Below, piece after piece: positions 36,101 to 43,736 of a stretch of 43,736 nt of DNA. The DNA is from Caldilineaceae bacterium. GTDB lineage: Bacteria > Chloroflexota > Anaerolineae > Caldilineales > Caldilineaceae. The translations under genes and the position numbers were made by a program. Under the pieces are notes generated by a model, which saw only the letters and a program-made list of their open reading frames with translations, searched no databases and was not told the DNA's origin. The stretch spans positions 1-43,736 of the forward strand of contig JALHQH010000076.1 of the NCBI GenBank assembly GCA_022842065.1, read 5' to 3'. Within the stretch, counting starts at the first letter, position 1. Every line of letters starts with the position of its first letter.

Positions 36101-37364
36101 GATGATCATCAGCACGGTTGTCATTATGGCGGTCGTCATCAGTGCCACCCAAACCGTCGTGGTGTTGGACGAAAAAGAGACCGCCGGCTTTGAGATCCGC
36201 GCGGACAGTACACTGCTCAGCTTTTTCTCGCCTTTGCGCGACTTTAATCGCGCCGTTGCTGACCAACAGGCAAATCCGGATTATCCAATGCTGCAAGCGA
36301 TCGCCGCCGTCAGCAGCATCGCCGAACAGGATCTGTGGGCCAAAGCAACGACGCAAGATTTTTGGTCCAATGTTGAAGTTGCTGGTGTTGACGCCGGCTA
36401 CTGGGAACAGGCGGCCCAAGTCTACAGCTTCCGTCAACGTGCTCCCGGCTTTGCCGATGATGCTGCCGTGTGGGCCGCATTGCAAACGCGCACCGATGTG
36501 GCGATTATCACCCCCAACGTGCTGATCACCAGTGACAGCGAAGATACTTTTCCCTTTGGTGATGGGGAGGATGGGCCACGGCGGCGGCGTTTTGAAGAGG
36601 ATGGCCAGTACTATGGCCCCTTCCGTCTGCAAAGTGCCGGCACCTCAACTGACCCCTTGCCGGAACTCTATCTCGACTTGAGTACCAGCACCGATGACAG
36701 TACGCCTCGCCAACGCGTCCAAGTGATTGCGGCCCTGGCGGAGAATACTAGCTTGGCGGGGACACGGCTGCAACTTAATCGAGGTACACTTGACCCAATC
36801 AACACCACCGCCGTGCAACCGAGTCGTTTCTATGTCAAAGTGAACGAAGGGACAGATGTGCGTGCGGTAGCGCAAGAGGTGGAGCGCGCCTTTATCGGCA
36901 ATGGCCTGAATGTTGTCGTGCTGGCCGAGAGCTTTGCCCAAGGTCAGGCTTTTGCTCGTGGTATTCTGCGCCTCTTCCAGGGCTTTATGGCGTTGGGTCT
37001 ATTGGTGGGGATTGCTGCATTGGGGGTGATCACCAGCCGTACCGTGGTGGAGCGCCGCCAGCAGGTTGGGATGTTGCGCGCGATTGGTTACCAATCCAAC
37101 ATGGTTGCGCTCTCCTTCGTGCTGGAGGCCAGCTTTATCGCTATCACCGGGCTGCTCATCGGTGCCGTGACTGGGATCGTTCTTGGCGAAAGTATCGTCC
37201 GTACTTTCTTCACTGCATTGACGCCGGGCACGACCTTTAGCTTGCCGTGGGGGCAGATTGGGCTGATCCTCATTGGTTCCTACCTGGCGGCCTTGTTGGC
37301 AACAATTGTCCCTGCTTACGGTGCGGCGCGGATTTATCCGGCGGAGGCCTTGCGCTACGAGTAG
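33183..37364 (+). CDS. Very large FtsX-type ABC permease with two FtsX domains
   Basis: The 1393-residue protein begins with two membrane segments ([18 protein letters not shown] and [20 protein letters not shown]), then a soluble region of about 550 residues. The first FtsX block follows ([20 protein letters not shown] then [11 protein letters not shown]), then several extra membrane segments, a second soluble region of about 220 residues and a second FtsX block ([20 protein letters not shown] to the end). Two FtsX cores in one chain let it pair with an ATPase dimer without a second permease. The first soluble region contains a Leu/Thr/Gly-rich insert (about residues 240-400) with no family that I know. 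Cargo or signal is unknown. Confidence 0.92.
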   Translation: MTLLNNITTNTAIVFAVAVGLILLYLFFLYGRNPVLVKLGLRNIPRRPTQSILIVIGLALSTIIIVSALSTGDTLSYSLQRQAVAAYGEIDEILAPPLLSLFISLADEQAPDAATGETTDPENADPETATETAAISQNQQQLENLTAGGLTTALTVLDGGLPGITEARYAQLRDEAAADPLIDRVAASILFPTIIRNQTTGQGEPLGFIFAVDSDYDQNFGLTTIEGTPVEMEALQPGVGNIFGQASNLFNMAGELAQGAGLNLQLSDVAVATAAVGAALTGATLTDAGGLGLNGTVDLATISIPLDTIDQLGLDTTPLREQGLTELSLEAFGVNTTTLESDLREVGITTTTLSLDNLGLTGALSGTVNSALSNTLGITSVATLGQDILAALNLNTLSSEIDRVLAQYGLQLRQGDVYLNRLGADQLNARVGDVLDVYIGPIPVPFRVRAIVEEAGPLGALFPVVMLRLDEAQQLLFMQGKVNNVLVSNVGDELGGLVHTEVVSNRLRVLAMDETALERLVAVLRRPDVRDRVIQGANEFVNELDDEFEGPQIIADLIQSVTPVGGMLDAARDLPTELDAPGISTRLREIIGNTTFRALLLDLSIPDEAQAELTAALGDLNTFDVIDPLNKQTLLTVGTVGGSVFTSIFSLFGFFSILAGILLIFLIFVMLATERRSEMGMLRAIGVQRRHLVQMFVVEGMIYDLLAAAIGVLLGLGVTYAMVGFLGDIFNNLAEQISSTSSSIFRFEFRAAPASVVIGYCLGVLLTFLVVTFSAWRVSRLNIVSAIRDLPEDAAEVQRSWLNRIWGWGIGIGLAVAGWYVITFGLDVERLGIVLAGVTFLFLGVMLLIERILILTPVRNETVRRIVYTIIGLGLLALWAVPWPQALPQILPQWADAALLDLGPDQTLVTLALGGPLIILGAILAITFNAGALTWFIGFVLGGVGSLTPVLKTAIAYPLSARFRTGMTMLMFAMIISTVVIMAVVISATQTVVVLDEKETAGFEIRADSTLLSFFSPLRDFNRAVADQQANPDYPMLQAIAAVSSIAEQDLWAKATTQDFWSNVEVAGVDAGYWEQAAQVYSFRQRAPGFADDAAVWAALQTRTDVAIITPNVLITSDSEDTFPFGDGEDGPRRRRFEEDGQYYGPFRLQSAGTSTDPLPELYLDLSTSTDDSTPRQRVQVIAALAENTSLAGTRLQLNRGTLDPINTTAVQPSRFYVKVNEGTDVRAVAQEVERAFIGNGLNVVVLAESFAQGQAFARGILRLFQGFMALGLLVGIAALGVITSRTVVERRQQVGMLRAIGYQSNMVALSFVLEASFIAITGLLIGAVTGIVLGESIVRTFFTALTPGTTFSLPWGQIGLILIGSYLAALLATIVPAYGAARIYPAEALRYE

Positions 37365-37405
37365 CGTAGCAATTGATTGCTCGACAATTGTATAAGTTAT
37401 TTCGT

Positions 37406-37465
37406 CATTTAGGGTCGTGTACGCCGTAACAGTCAGTGCGGCGTACACGACCCTAAATGCTTTTT
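37406..37465 (+). terminator. Intrinsic terminator after the ABC operon
   Basis: Perfect 21-bp arms (37406-37426 and 37439-37459) flank a 12-nt loop, and the plus strand continues CTTTTT. It lies 42 nt past the permease stop. Confidence 0.92.
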
Positions 37466-37491
37466 GCGGCAAGGTCACTCTGCGGTATAGT
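37464..37491 (+). promoter_or_regulatory. Promoter of fhs
   Basis: TTGCGG (37464-37469), a 16-nt spacer and TATAGT (37486-37491) form a good sigma-70-type promoter directly after the ABC terminator. The predicted start near 37498 gives a leader of about 60 nt before the GTG. Confidence 0.7.
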
Positions 37492-37556
37492 GAATAGACA
37501 GTCACTAATCCAACCATCCACCCAATATACTAACCACAGTCCAAAGGAGTACTCTC

Positions 37557-39269
37557 GTGAGCAATGCACCTAAAGTCCCTAGTGATATTGAAATTGCCCA
37601 GGCTGCAACCCTAGAACCAATTGAAGCGATTGCGGAAAAAATGGGGTTGCGTCGGCGCGATATTGAATTTTACGGCGATAGCATGGCTAAGATCAAGCTG
37701 GAGGCGATTGATGAGCTCAAAGACCGCCCAAATGCCAAGTATGTGGTTGTGACGGCTGTCACCCCGACCCCGCTGGGGGAAGGCAAATCGACCACGACGG
37801 TGGGGCTGGGCCAGGCGCTAAATCAGATCGGCAAAAAGGCCACGATCGCGATTCGACAGCCATCGCAAGGGCCGACCTTTGGTATCAAGGGTGGCGCGGC
37901 GGGTGGTGGCTACAGCCAGGTGATCCCCATGGAGCAATTCAACCTGCACATGACCGGTGATATCCACGCGATTACGGCCGCCAACAATCTGCTGGCGGCG
38001 ATGATCGACAATCATATCTACCAGGGCAATGCGCTCAACATCGACCCCTATAACATTACCTGGCGGCGTGTGCTCGACGTTAATGATCGCGAGTTGCGCA
38101 ATATTATCAGCGGCTTGGGGGCCAAGGCCGATGGCCGCCCACGCCAGACCGGCTTTGATATCACCGTTGCCAGCGAAGTGATGGCGATTCTGGCGCTCAC
38201 CACCGGCCTGCGTGATATGCGCGAGCGCTTCAGTCGCATTGTCATTGGCCAGAGTATGGACAAAAAGCCAGTGACGGCCGAGCAGTTAGGGGCAGCTGGT
38301 GCGATGACGGTGTTAATGAAAGAAGCCATCAAACCCAATCTCTTCCAAACGTTAGAGAATACCCCGGCTTTGGTTCACGCCGGCCCCTTTGCCAACATTG
38401 CCCATGGTAACAGCTCGATTCTGGCCGACCAGATCGGCATCAAATGTGGTGACTTTTTGGTGACGGAAGCCGGTTTTGGGGCCGACATCGGCGCGGAGAA
38501 GTTCTTCAACATCAAATGTCGCTACAGCGGTCTGCGTCCGGATGCGGCGGTGGTTGTCACGACGGTGCGTGCGCTCAAGTTGCATACCGGCAAATACCGG
38601 GTTGTGCCCGGCCGTCCATTACCCGAGGCAATGGTCAAGGAGAATCCTGATGATATTCAGATTGGGGCGGCCAATCTGCGCAAACAAGTGCAAAATATGC
38701 TCCGCCACGGGGTCAGCCCGGTGATCTGTATCAACCACTTTAGCAGTGACTACCAAAGTGAAATTGACGCCATCTTTGCCGTGGCGAAGGAGTTGGGGGT
38801 GCGCTGTGCATTGGCCCGCCACTGGGCAGAAGGTGGTGCTGGTGCGACTGACCTGGCGCGTGCCGTCGTTGAAGCAGCAGAGGAGCCAACCGAATTTCAG
38901 TTCCTCTACGAACTCAACCAACCAATCAAACAGAAGATTGAGATTCTGGCTAAAGAGATCTATGGCGCGGCCGATGTCTCGTTCGATGCGCAGGCCGAAA
39001 GTCAGATCAAGAGTTATGAGGCCAATGGCTTTGGCAACTTGCCGATTTGTATGGCCAAAACGCACCTCAGCCTTTCGCATGATCCAGCCTTAAAGGGCGC
39101 ACCAACCGGCTTTACCTTCCCTATCCGTGAAGTGCGCGCCAGTGTGGGCGCCGGCTTTATCTATCCGCTTGCCGGCGAAATGCGCACGATGCCCGGTCTT
39201 TCCAGCAATCCGGCTGCGGAGCGGGTTGATATCGATTTTGCGACGGGGCGCGTCGTTGGCCTCTTTTAA
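37557..39269 (+). CDS. fhs: Formate-tetrahydrofolate ligase
   Basis: The 570-residue protein has the ATP-binding TPTPLGEGKSTTTVGLGQAL, the family block FGIKGGAAGGGYSQVIPMEQ then FNLHMTGDIHAITAANNL, and LVTEAGFGADIGAEKFFNIK. Length is close to the usual 555-560. It joins formate to tetrahydrofolate with ATP to give 10-formyl-THF, used in one-carbon metabolism or the methyl branch of the Wood-Ljungdahl pathway. The start is a GTG with AAAGGAG about 8 nt before. It has its own promoter and terminator and appears monocistronic. Confidence 0.97.
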   Translation: MSNAPKVPSDIEIAQAATLEPIEAIAEKMGLRRRDIEFYGDSMAKIKLEAIDELKDRPNAKYVVVTAVTPTPLGEGKSTTTVGLGQALNQIGKKATIAIRQPSQGPTFGIKGGAAGGGYSQVIPMEQFNLHMTGDIHAITAANNLLAAMIDNHIYQGNALNIDPYNITWRRVLDVNDRELRNIISGLGAKADGRPRQTGFDITVASEVMAILALTTGLRDMRERFSRIVIGQSMDKKPVTAEQLGAAGAMTVLMKEAIKPNLFQTLENTPALVHAGPFANIAHGNSSILADQIGIKCGDFLVTEAGFGADIGAEKFFNIKCRYSGLRPDAAVVVTTVRALKLHTGKYRVVPGRPLPEAMVKENPDDIQIGAANLRKQVQNMLRHGVSPVICINHFSSDYQSEIDAIFAVAKELGVRCALARHWAEGGAGATDLARAVVEAAEEPTEFQFLYELNQPIKQKIEILAKEIYGAADVSFDAQAESQIKSYEANGFGNLPICMAKTHLSLSHDPALKGAPTGFTFPIREVRASVGAGFIYPLAGEMRTMPGLSSNPAAERVDIDFATGRVVGLF

Positions 39270-39315
39270 CTGATGCGTAATCAGTGGCGATCTCAGTGTT
39301 GATCTGGTGACGATA

Positions 39316-39363
39316 CAAAAGAGCCGCAGTTGGCGTAGTTTCACGCCAACTGCGGCTCTTTTG
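39316..39363 (+). terminator. Terminator of fhs
   Basis: Perfect 21-bp arms (39316-39336, 39343-39363) with a 6-nt loop lie 46 nt past the stop. The stem ends in CTTTTG, so the T-run is short and partly paired. AAAAG at the 5' side would pair as an A-tract. Confidence 0.8.
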
Positions 39364-39413
39364 ATTGATTGAAGAGAACTAAATCTCTGTCAAAACTGGT
39401 TCAATGGGATCTT

Positions 39414-39527
39414 AGGGGGGTGACAAGATCGCCCTGGGCTAAAGCCGCAGGGCTACCGAACAACGCTGGGTAAACCCAGCTAAGGGAGGGGGATCCGGCG
39501 TTGTTCGGTAGATCTTGTCAACCCCCT
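39414..39527. repeat. Multi-branch inverted repeat (cruciform-like)
   Basis: An outer stem of 17 bp with one mismatch (39414-39430, 39511-39527) encloses a small hairpin (GCCCTG 39431-39436, CAGGGC 39448-39453). It also encloses a second 14-bp perfect stem (39453-39466, 39498-39511), which itself encloses CTGGGT-AA-ACCCAG (39466-39479). Adjacent stems share a base. This is a folded branched structure rather than a single hairpin. It lies between the converging fhs and beta-helix genes and may end transcription from either side. Confidence 0.85.
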
Positions 39528-39604
39528 GAATTCCGGTTGTGCCTCAAAACTTAGTTGCGCGGGTGCTATTCCCGATTTAGCTTAAGGCTTCTGCTGTAGG
39601 ACAC

Positions 39605-42505
39605 TCATGGCCCCAGATTAAGGATTAAGGGGAACAGCGTAACCATGGTGACTTCTTCCCCTTCGTATGCACCCAAATCGCAGTTTGACCCCTGTGCCCG
39701 TGTTTCGCCACGCTGATCCTGGTTGTTGATGGGCGGGGCCGCGCAAACGGCTGGATCGCCGACATCAAGGGCTATGCTACCAAAGGCCAAGGCATGGGTA
39801 AGGGTTGGCCCCTCGTTATTTTGCAGCGGACTCAACCGGGGCTCCCCCGTTAGCGCGGCCTGACAACTGCCATCGCTATCCAGATTGAAATCGCCGGCTG
39901 TGACCCCATTGCAATCAGCACCGGTCGCATCCAGATGGGCGATAATGCTATTGGTGACGGTCAGCCCAGCGCTGTTGTTAATCCCTCCAGCGCCATTGGT
40001 GCTCTCATTCTCATAGATCGTCACATTGATCAGCGTCGCTGTGCCCAAGTTCTGTAGCCCACCCCCTGTTGCGACAGCCTGATTGCCACTGAGTGTGCTA
40101 TTGCTCACGACTAATGTGCCACCGTCGTTATAGAGTGCACCACCCCCTTGGTCAGCAGCGGTGCCACTGGCCAAATTGTTGCTGAGTGTCGTCTTATCAA
40201 CCACCAGTCGGCCGGTTGCCGAGTTCCAGAGGCCACCACCCTCAGCGCTGGCGCTGTTACTCATCACTGTACTGGTTGTAACCGTTACATTGCCGGCACC
40301 GGTAATATGCAAACCACCACCATTTCCAGGATTGGCCCCGGTTTCGTTTTCATTGAGCATCACGCCCGCAATAGTCACTGCGGTTGTGGTGGCTCCACCA
40401 TTATCCTCAATGCCGCCGCCGGCACGGACCGCACTGTTCCCTGTGATCGCGCCGCCATTAATGGTGAGGGTGCCTTCCTTGTTGAGAATACCACCCCCAC
40501 TGCCGGCTGTGCCCGTCGCTTGGTTGTTACGAATCTGCGCATTGAACACATTGAGGGTTCCGCCATCATTATAAAGCGCGCCACCCCCCTGATCAAGGTC
40601 ATTGCCGCTGGCAACATTACCACTGAGCACGGTATCGCTGACAATCAAGGTCCCGACGGCGGAGTTCCACAGGCCACCGCCTTCTGCACTGGCTGTGTTG
40701 CTAAGCACATTGCTGCCGCTTACTAATGCCGTACCCGGTCCAGTGATATGGAGGCCGCCGCCGTTGCCAGGGCTCGCACCTGTTGCATTGCCGATCAAAT
40801 CCACCGCCGTAATCGTAATCGCCACAGTACTTGTCACCGTAGCATTGACTTCGATGCCACCACCGGCGCGCGTCGCCTGATTGTTTGCCAGCGTGCTGTC
40901 GCTAAGATCGAGCGTACTGCCAGGCACAACGAGAATACCACCGCCGCTGCCTGCCGTGCCGGTTGCCCGGTTGTTGCTGATCGTGCTATTGCGCACAATC
41001 AACGGGCCACCATCACTAAAGAGGCCGCCACCACCTTGGTCAAGCGCATTACCATCTGCGCGATTGTTGCTGACCACCGTGCCACTGATCGTTAAGGTGC
41101 CCACCGCCGAGTTCCAAAGGCCACCGCCCTCGGCGCTCGCCGTGTTACTGATCACTTCACCACCAGTCACCGTGACGGTGCCGGGGCCTGTAATATGGAG
41201 CGCACCACCATTGCCAGGATTACTGCCTGTCGCATTAAAGTTCAAGGACACACCAGCGAGCGCTGCCGTTACACTGTCGGTGATCGTGGCGTTGACTTCA
41301 ATGCCACCACCGGCGCGGCTGGCGCTGTTGTTGCTGATAATCCCACCGGTGACAGTCAGGGCACTGCCGGGGACAACCAAAATGCCACCACCACTACCCG
41401 AGGTACCCAGTGCGGTATTGCTAATAATCGTGGTATTGCTAATGGTTAGGGGACCACCATCGCTGAAAATGCCGCCACCCCCTTGATCGGGGCTATTGCC
41501 GGTGGCACTATTGCCACTGATCGTGACATTTTCAACTGTAAGCAAGCCTGGCTGCGAATTCCACAGCGCACCCCCTTCTTGCACAGCCAGATTGCCGCTG
41601 GCGCTCCCCGCCGTCATCGTCACGACCCCGTTGGCAGAGATATGCAAGCCCCCGCCATTAATACCGGCGGTATTGTTGTTAAGACCAATGGCCGTAAAAG
41701 TGACAGTGCCGCCATTGGTTTCAACGCCACCACCAGCCCGCGCTGCTCTGTTATTGGCAATCTCGCCACCCTGTACGGTTAGGCTACCGGCATTGAAAAT
41801 CCCGCCCCCATTACCAAGACCAATGACTGCACTGTTGCTAATGACGTTAGTGTTAGAGAGAATCAGCGTACTCGCAACGCCATTAAAGATCCCACCACCG
41901 CCTTCACCGGGCGCATCGCCTTGGCTGACATTGCCACTGACGACACTGTCAAATAGGCTCAGGGTTGCCCCGCCCAGATTGGCAATCCCACCACCATTTT
42001 CATCGGGGGTGGCGGTGACCCCATTGCGGATGGTAACCCCTGTAATCGTGATCTCGACACTGTTGGAAATCTGCAAAACGCGGTCGAGTCCCGGCAGCGG
42101 CAAGATGCCACTTTGGATAATACTTTGCTCAGCGCCTGCCCCGCTGATGGTCATGGACGCACGCAGATCCAAATCGCCAGTCGCATTGACATCTTCACTT
42201 GCACCAGGCAAGAGGAGCTGATGTTCCCCTGCTGGCAGCGCAACGGTGTAAGGGGCCGTCCCCGTCCGTGTGCAGCCACCAAAATCACTATCGCTATTGG
42301 CACTTTCCACCGCTTCGCGCAATGCACAAGTCGTTGGATCGATGCCAAAATCGTCTGTTGGCGTATCGACGGTAATCGTGCCGGCTGCATAGGCTGCGGT
42401 TGGCAGTAAGAGCAGGCAGATGATGATCAATCCAGCAATTGGGGTAAGCAAGTAAGTATAGGGGCGACGTGAGTTGTCTCGGCTCAATTGAGATACAGAG
42501 AGCAT
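39605..42505 (-). CDS. Giant secreted beta-helix surface protein (CSLREA / choice-of-anchor type)
   Basis: The 966-residue protein has a signal peptide (LTPIAGLIIICLLLLPTAAY, cut near AYA/AG). A CSLREA-like start follows (ITVDTPTDDFGIDPTTCALR), then many right-handed beta-helix coils rich in Gly-Gly and Asn. The C-terminal cap NNQDQRGETRAQGSNCDLGA is the choice-of-anchor Q motif. The end VTLFPLILNLGP resembles the YLPLI tail of the other secreted proteins with Tyr replaced by Phe. Units of about 147-150 residues repeat at least four times. The ATG at 42505 has AAAGGAG before it. Such proteins are adhesins or polysaccharide-binding surface proteins (family knowledge); the ligand is unknown. 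Confidence 0.9.
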   Translation of the reverse strand: MLSVSQLSRDNSRRPYTYLLTPIAGLIIICLLLLPTAAYAAGTITVDTPTDDFGIDPTTCALREAVESANSDSDFGGCTRTGTAPYTVALPAGEHQLLLPGASEDVNATGDLDLRASMTISGAGAEQSIIQSGILPLPGLDRVLQISNSVEITITGVTIRNGVTATPDENGGGIANLGGATLSLFDSVVSGNVSQGDAPGEGGGGIFNGVASTLILSNTNVISNSAVIGLGNGGGIFNAGSLTVQGGEIANNRAARAGGGVETNGGTVTFTAIGLNNNTAGINGGGLHISANGVVTMTAGSASGNLAVQEGGALWNSQPGLLTVENVTISGNSATGNSPDQGGGGIFSDGGPLTISNTTIISNTALGTSGSGGGILVVPGSALTVTGGIISNNSASRAGGGIEVNATITDSVTAALAGVSLNFNATGSNPGNGGALHITGPGTVTVTGGEVISNTASAEGGGLWNSAVGTLTISGTVVSNNRADGNALDQGGGGLFSDGGPLIVRNSTISNNRATGTAGSGGGILVVPGSTLDLSDSTLANNQATRAGGGIEVNATVTSTVAITITAVDLIGNATGASPGNGGGLHITGPGTALVSGSNVLSNTASAEGGGLWNSAVGTLIVSDTVLSGNVASGNDLDQGGGALYNDGGTLNVFNAQIRNNQATGTAGSGGGILNKEGTLTINGGAITGNSAVRAGGGIEDNGGATTTAVTIAGVMLNENETGANPGNGGGLHITGAGNVTVTTSTVMSNSASAEGGGLWNSATGRLVVDKTTLSNNLASGTAADQGGGALYNDGGTLVVSNSTLSGNQAVATGGGLQNLGTATLINVTIYENESTNGAGGINNSAGLTVTNSIIAHLDATGADCNGVTAGDFNLDSDGSCQAALTGEPRLSPLQNNEGPTLTHALAFGSIALDVGDPAVCAAPPINNQDQRGETRAQGSNCDLGAYEGEEVTMVTLFPLILNLGP
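40224..41700 (-). repeat. Four in-frame repeats of about 437-450 bp in the beta-helix gene
   Basis: The segment coding EGGGLWNSA recurs with its markers at about 40224, 40661, 41108 and 41557, spacings of about 437, 447 and 449 bp. Neighbouring blocks (GSGGGILVVPGS, RAGGGIE, GNGGGLHITGPG, DQGGG) keep the same order in each unit. DNA identity between the two middle units is high. Confidence 0.85.
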
Positions 42506-42923
42506 GAAGTGAGTCTCCTTTGGTATTGAATTCTTGATCCACAGTCGTGAGGCTGACTATGTGGTATACCGTGCGAGGGCATAGGCACGACTATATCATC
42601 ACAGAAAACAATCCATACCGACATACATAAGGGTACAAAACGGGGTATAGAGTAAGGCATAGATTGGACTAATGCACGTTTGACGGCAACGCATAAACAC
42701 TCTTTCAACATAGTTGACGTAGCGCTGCGCGATTTAGATCATATTAAAATTATGTCTGGTGTAGATTGCGGGCAACAGATCACAGCAGACGCGGTTTTCG
42801 TCCGGCACAATCGATTGTGTCGAACGAAAACCGCGTCTGCTGCGCATGTTCCACTAAAAATGGTGTATCAGTTGGGTTGTTAGCAATGGGCGCGGCAGTA
42901 GTAGCGCCGGGGGAGCGATGACT
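42506..42923. other. Gene-free stretch upstream of the beta-helix gene
   Basis: I see no gene. It holds the inverted repeat at 42783-42842. A TATAGT hexamer on the minus strand near 42590 could be a -10 of the beta-helix gene, but I found no matching -35. Confidence 0.5.
42783..42842. repeat. Long inverted repeat, 19-bp perfect arms, palindromic centre
   Basis: Arms 42783-42801 and 42824-42842 are exact reverse complements. The loop contains CACAATCGATTGTG, itself a palindrome, so nearly all 60 bp can pair. It lies about 80 nt past the GNAT gene stop; no T-run follows. Confidence 0.9.
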
Positions 42924-43481
42924 TTAGGAATGCAATAGGGGCAATATCATACAAATTCGGTGGTTCATATCGAGGCCGTCAGCCGCTTCATGTTGTCGCA
43001 CTTCCTGTAGCCCTGGCCCTAGTTCTTCGGGCTGCAGGGGGCGGAAGCCAAGTGACGCGTAGTAGGGGGCATTCCAGGCGACATTGTCAAAGGTCGAGAG
43101 GGCGACTGCGGCAACCTGGCGGCTCTTTGCCCATTCGATCACAGCTGCGATCAGGTGCCGGCCTAGACCCTGGCGGCCATGATCAGGGGCCACATCGATT
43201 TCGTGTAGATACACATTGTCGTCAAGCAGGCGCGCAACGGCAAAGCCCACGGGTTGATCGCGCTGATCAACTGCCACCCAGACGCGGTTATGCGCGAAGT
43301 GATGTTCAAAGCTAGTGAGAGACATCCCTTCGTGATCCACAATAAACGCATATGGTGTGTTACCAAAGCGTTGTGCCGCGGCGTGTTCAATGGCCGGTAA
43401 ATCGGGTAGGTCGCTGGCGCGGGCCGGCCGGATCTGATAGTGGTGGGTAGGTGTACTCATCTGATTGGGATAATTACCCAT
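42924..43481 (-). CDS. GNAT family N-acetyltransferase
   Basis: The 185-residue protein has the GNAT fold: YQIRPARASDLPDLPAIEHA at the start, then VGFAVARLLDDNVYLHEIDV and the acetyl-CoA loop APDHGRQGLGRHLIAAVIEW, ending with AWNAPYYASLGFRPLQPEEL. The substrate is unknown. The start is uncertain: the ATG at 43481 has GGAG too close to it, and the ATG at 43460 (MSTPTHHY, 178 aa) starts just before the domain but has no clear binding site. Confidence 0.88.
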   Translation of the reverse strand: MGNYPNQMSTPTHHYQIRPARASDLPDLPAIEHAAAQRFGNTPYAFIVDHEGMSLTSFEHHFAHNRVWVAVDQRDQPVGFAVARLLDDNVYLHEIDVAPDHGRQGLGRHLIAAVIEWAKSRQVAAVALSTFDNVAWNAPYYASLGFRPLQPEELGPGLQEVRQHEAADGLDMNHRICMILPLLHS

Positions 43482-43527
43482 TCTCCATTTTCTGGGCGCA
43501 TGATCTAGATAGGTGCGGTAAATAAAT

Positions 43528-43561
43528 AAAAGAGCCCCAACATATTATTGGTGCTCTTTTT
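43528..43561 (-). terminator. Terminator of the rRNA transcript
   Basis: A 13-bp stem with one mismatch (AAAAGAGC...GCTCTTTT) and a 7-nt loop stands about 80 nt past the 5S 3' end. On the minus strand the stem ends in CTTTTATTT. On the plus strand the stem is also followed by T, so it may act both ways. Confidence 0.75.
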
Positions 43562-43640
43562 GTGATTGGTCCATAAAAACCAACCGTTCAAATATAAATT
43601 TAAGAATAGGGGAATAAAAAAGGTAAAGTGGTTAAAGTTA

Positions 43641-43736
43641 GCAATGGTCTACTCTCGCATGCAGCGACCCGCATACTACCATCGACGCTGGTGGACTTAA
43701 CTGCCGGGTTCGAGATGGGACCGGGTGTACCTCCAC
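43641..43736 (-). rRNA. 5S ribosomal RNA, 3' part (5' end beyond window)
   Basis: The minus strand reads GTGGAGGTACACCCGGTCCC, then ATCTCGAACCCGGCAGTTAA, and GCGAGAGTAGACCATTGC at the end, the conserved core and 3' part of bacterial 5S rRNA. About 20 nt of the 5' end are missing at the window edge. The 3' end is placed near 43641 by the pairing of the terminal helix, which cannot be checked without the 5' strand. Confidence 0.93.

Noticed and set aside
37492..37556. Riboswitch upstream of fhs
   Set aside because: The leader is only about 60 nt and shows no strong stems or known aptamer pattern.
42484..42711. 75-codon minus-strand ORF upstream of the beta-helix gene
   Set aside because: No ribosome binding site and no recognisable motif; it overlaps the start and leader of the real gene.

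Overview
The window looks like a piece of a Chloroflexota chromosome with moderate GC (lineage inferred, not proven). The basis is the style of the secreted proteins: long Thr/Pro linkers, CARDB-like and CSLREA/beta-helix modules, and a C-terminal Tyr-Leu-Pro-Leu-[Ile/Val] tail that I associate from memory with that phylum. Almost everything from 122 to 31645 is on the minus strand. A short plus-strand block (32407-39269) follows, then minus-strand genes to the right edge, where a 5S rRNA gene is cut by the window end.

Region 1 (122-20460, minus) is a cell-surface polysaccharide or glycoprotein-glycan locus. It holds two O-antigen ligase/polymerase-like membrane proteins, a Wzx-type flippase, four glycosyltransferases (GT26, GT4, GT2, GT9), five methyltransferases including one FkbM type, a sulfotransferase, two nucleotide-sugar epimerases/reductases (one very like GDP-L-fucose synthase) and a TPR protein. 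At its centre is the ADP-heptose set gmhA, gmhB, hldE plus a GT9 heptosyltransferase-like enzyme. No hldD was found here.

Region 2 (20770-31645, minus) encodes secreted modular proteins. Three are paralogues with a clan-A-like glycosidase domain, a CARDB-like domain, a Thr/Pro linker and a variable C-terminal module. Two of these share a 1483-bp block that is about 99% identical and ends almost exactly at the promoter and at the domain/linker boundary. Next to them are a sortase-fold lipoprotein that lacks the expected catalytic Cys and Arg, a free-standing Ig/carboxypeptidase-regulatory-like domain protein and an SH3/DUF11 protein.

Region 3 (32407-39269, plus) holds an ABC ATPase with a very large FtsX-type permease (1393 aa), then fhs (formate-tetrahydrofolate ligase) with its own promoter. 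Region 4 (39605-43736, minus) holds a giant beta-helix surface protein, a GNAT acetyltransferase and the 3' part of a 5S rRNA with its terminator.

A striking feature of the whole window is the set of long, mostly perfect inverted repeats in the gaps between genes (arms up to 31 bp). Most stems are unrelated in sequence, but three hairpins share one conserved loop. Many can serve as terminators, but several lack a T-tract and one is a loopless 38-bp palindrome.
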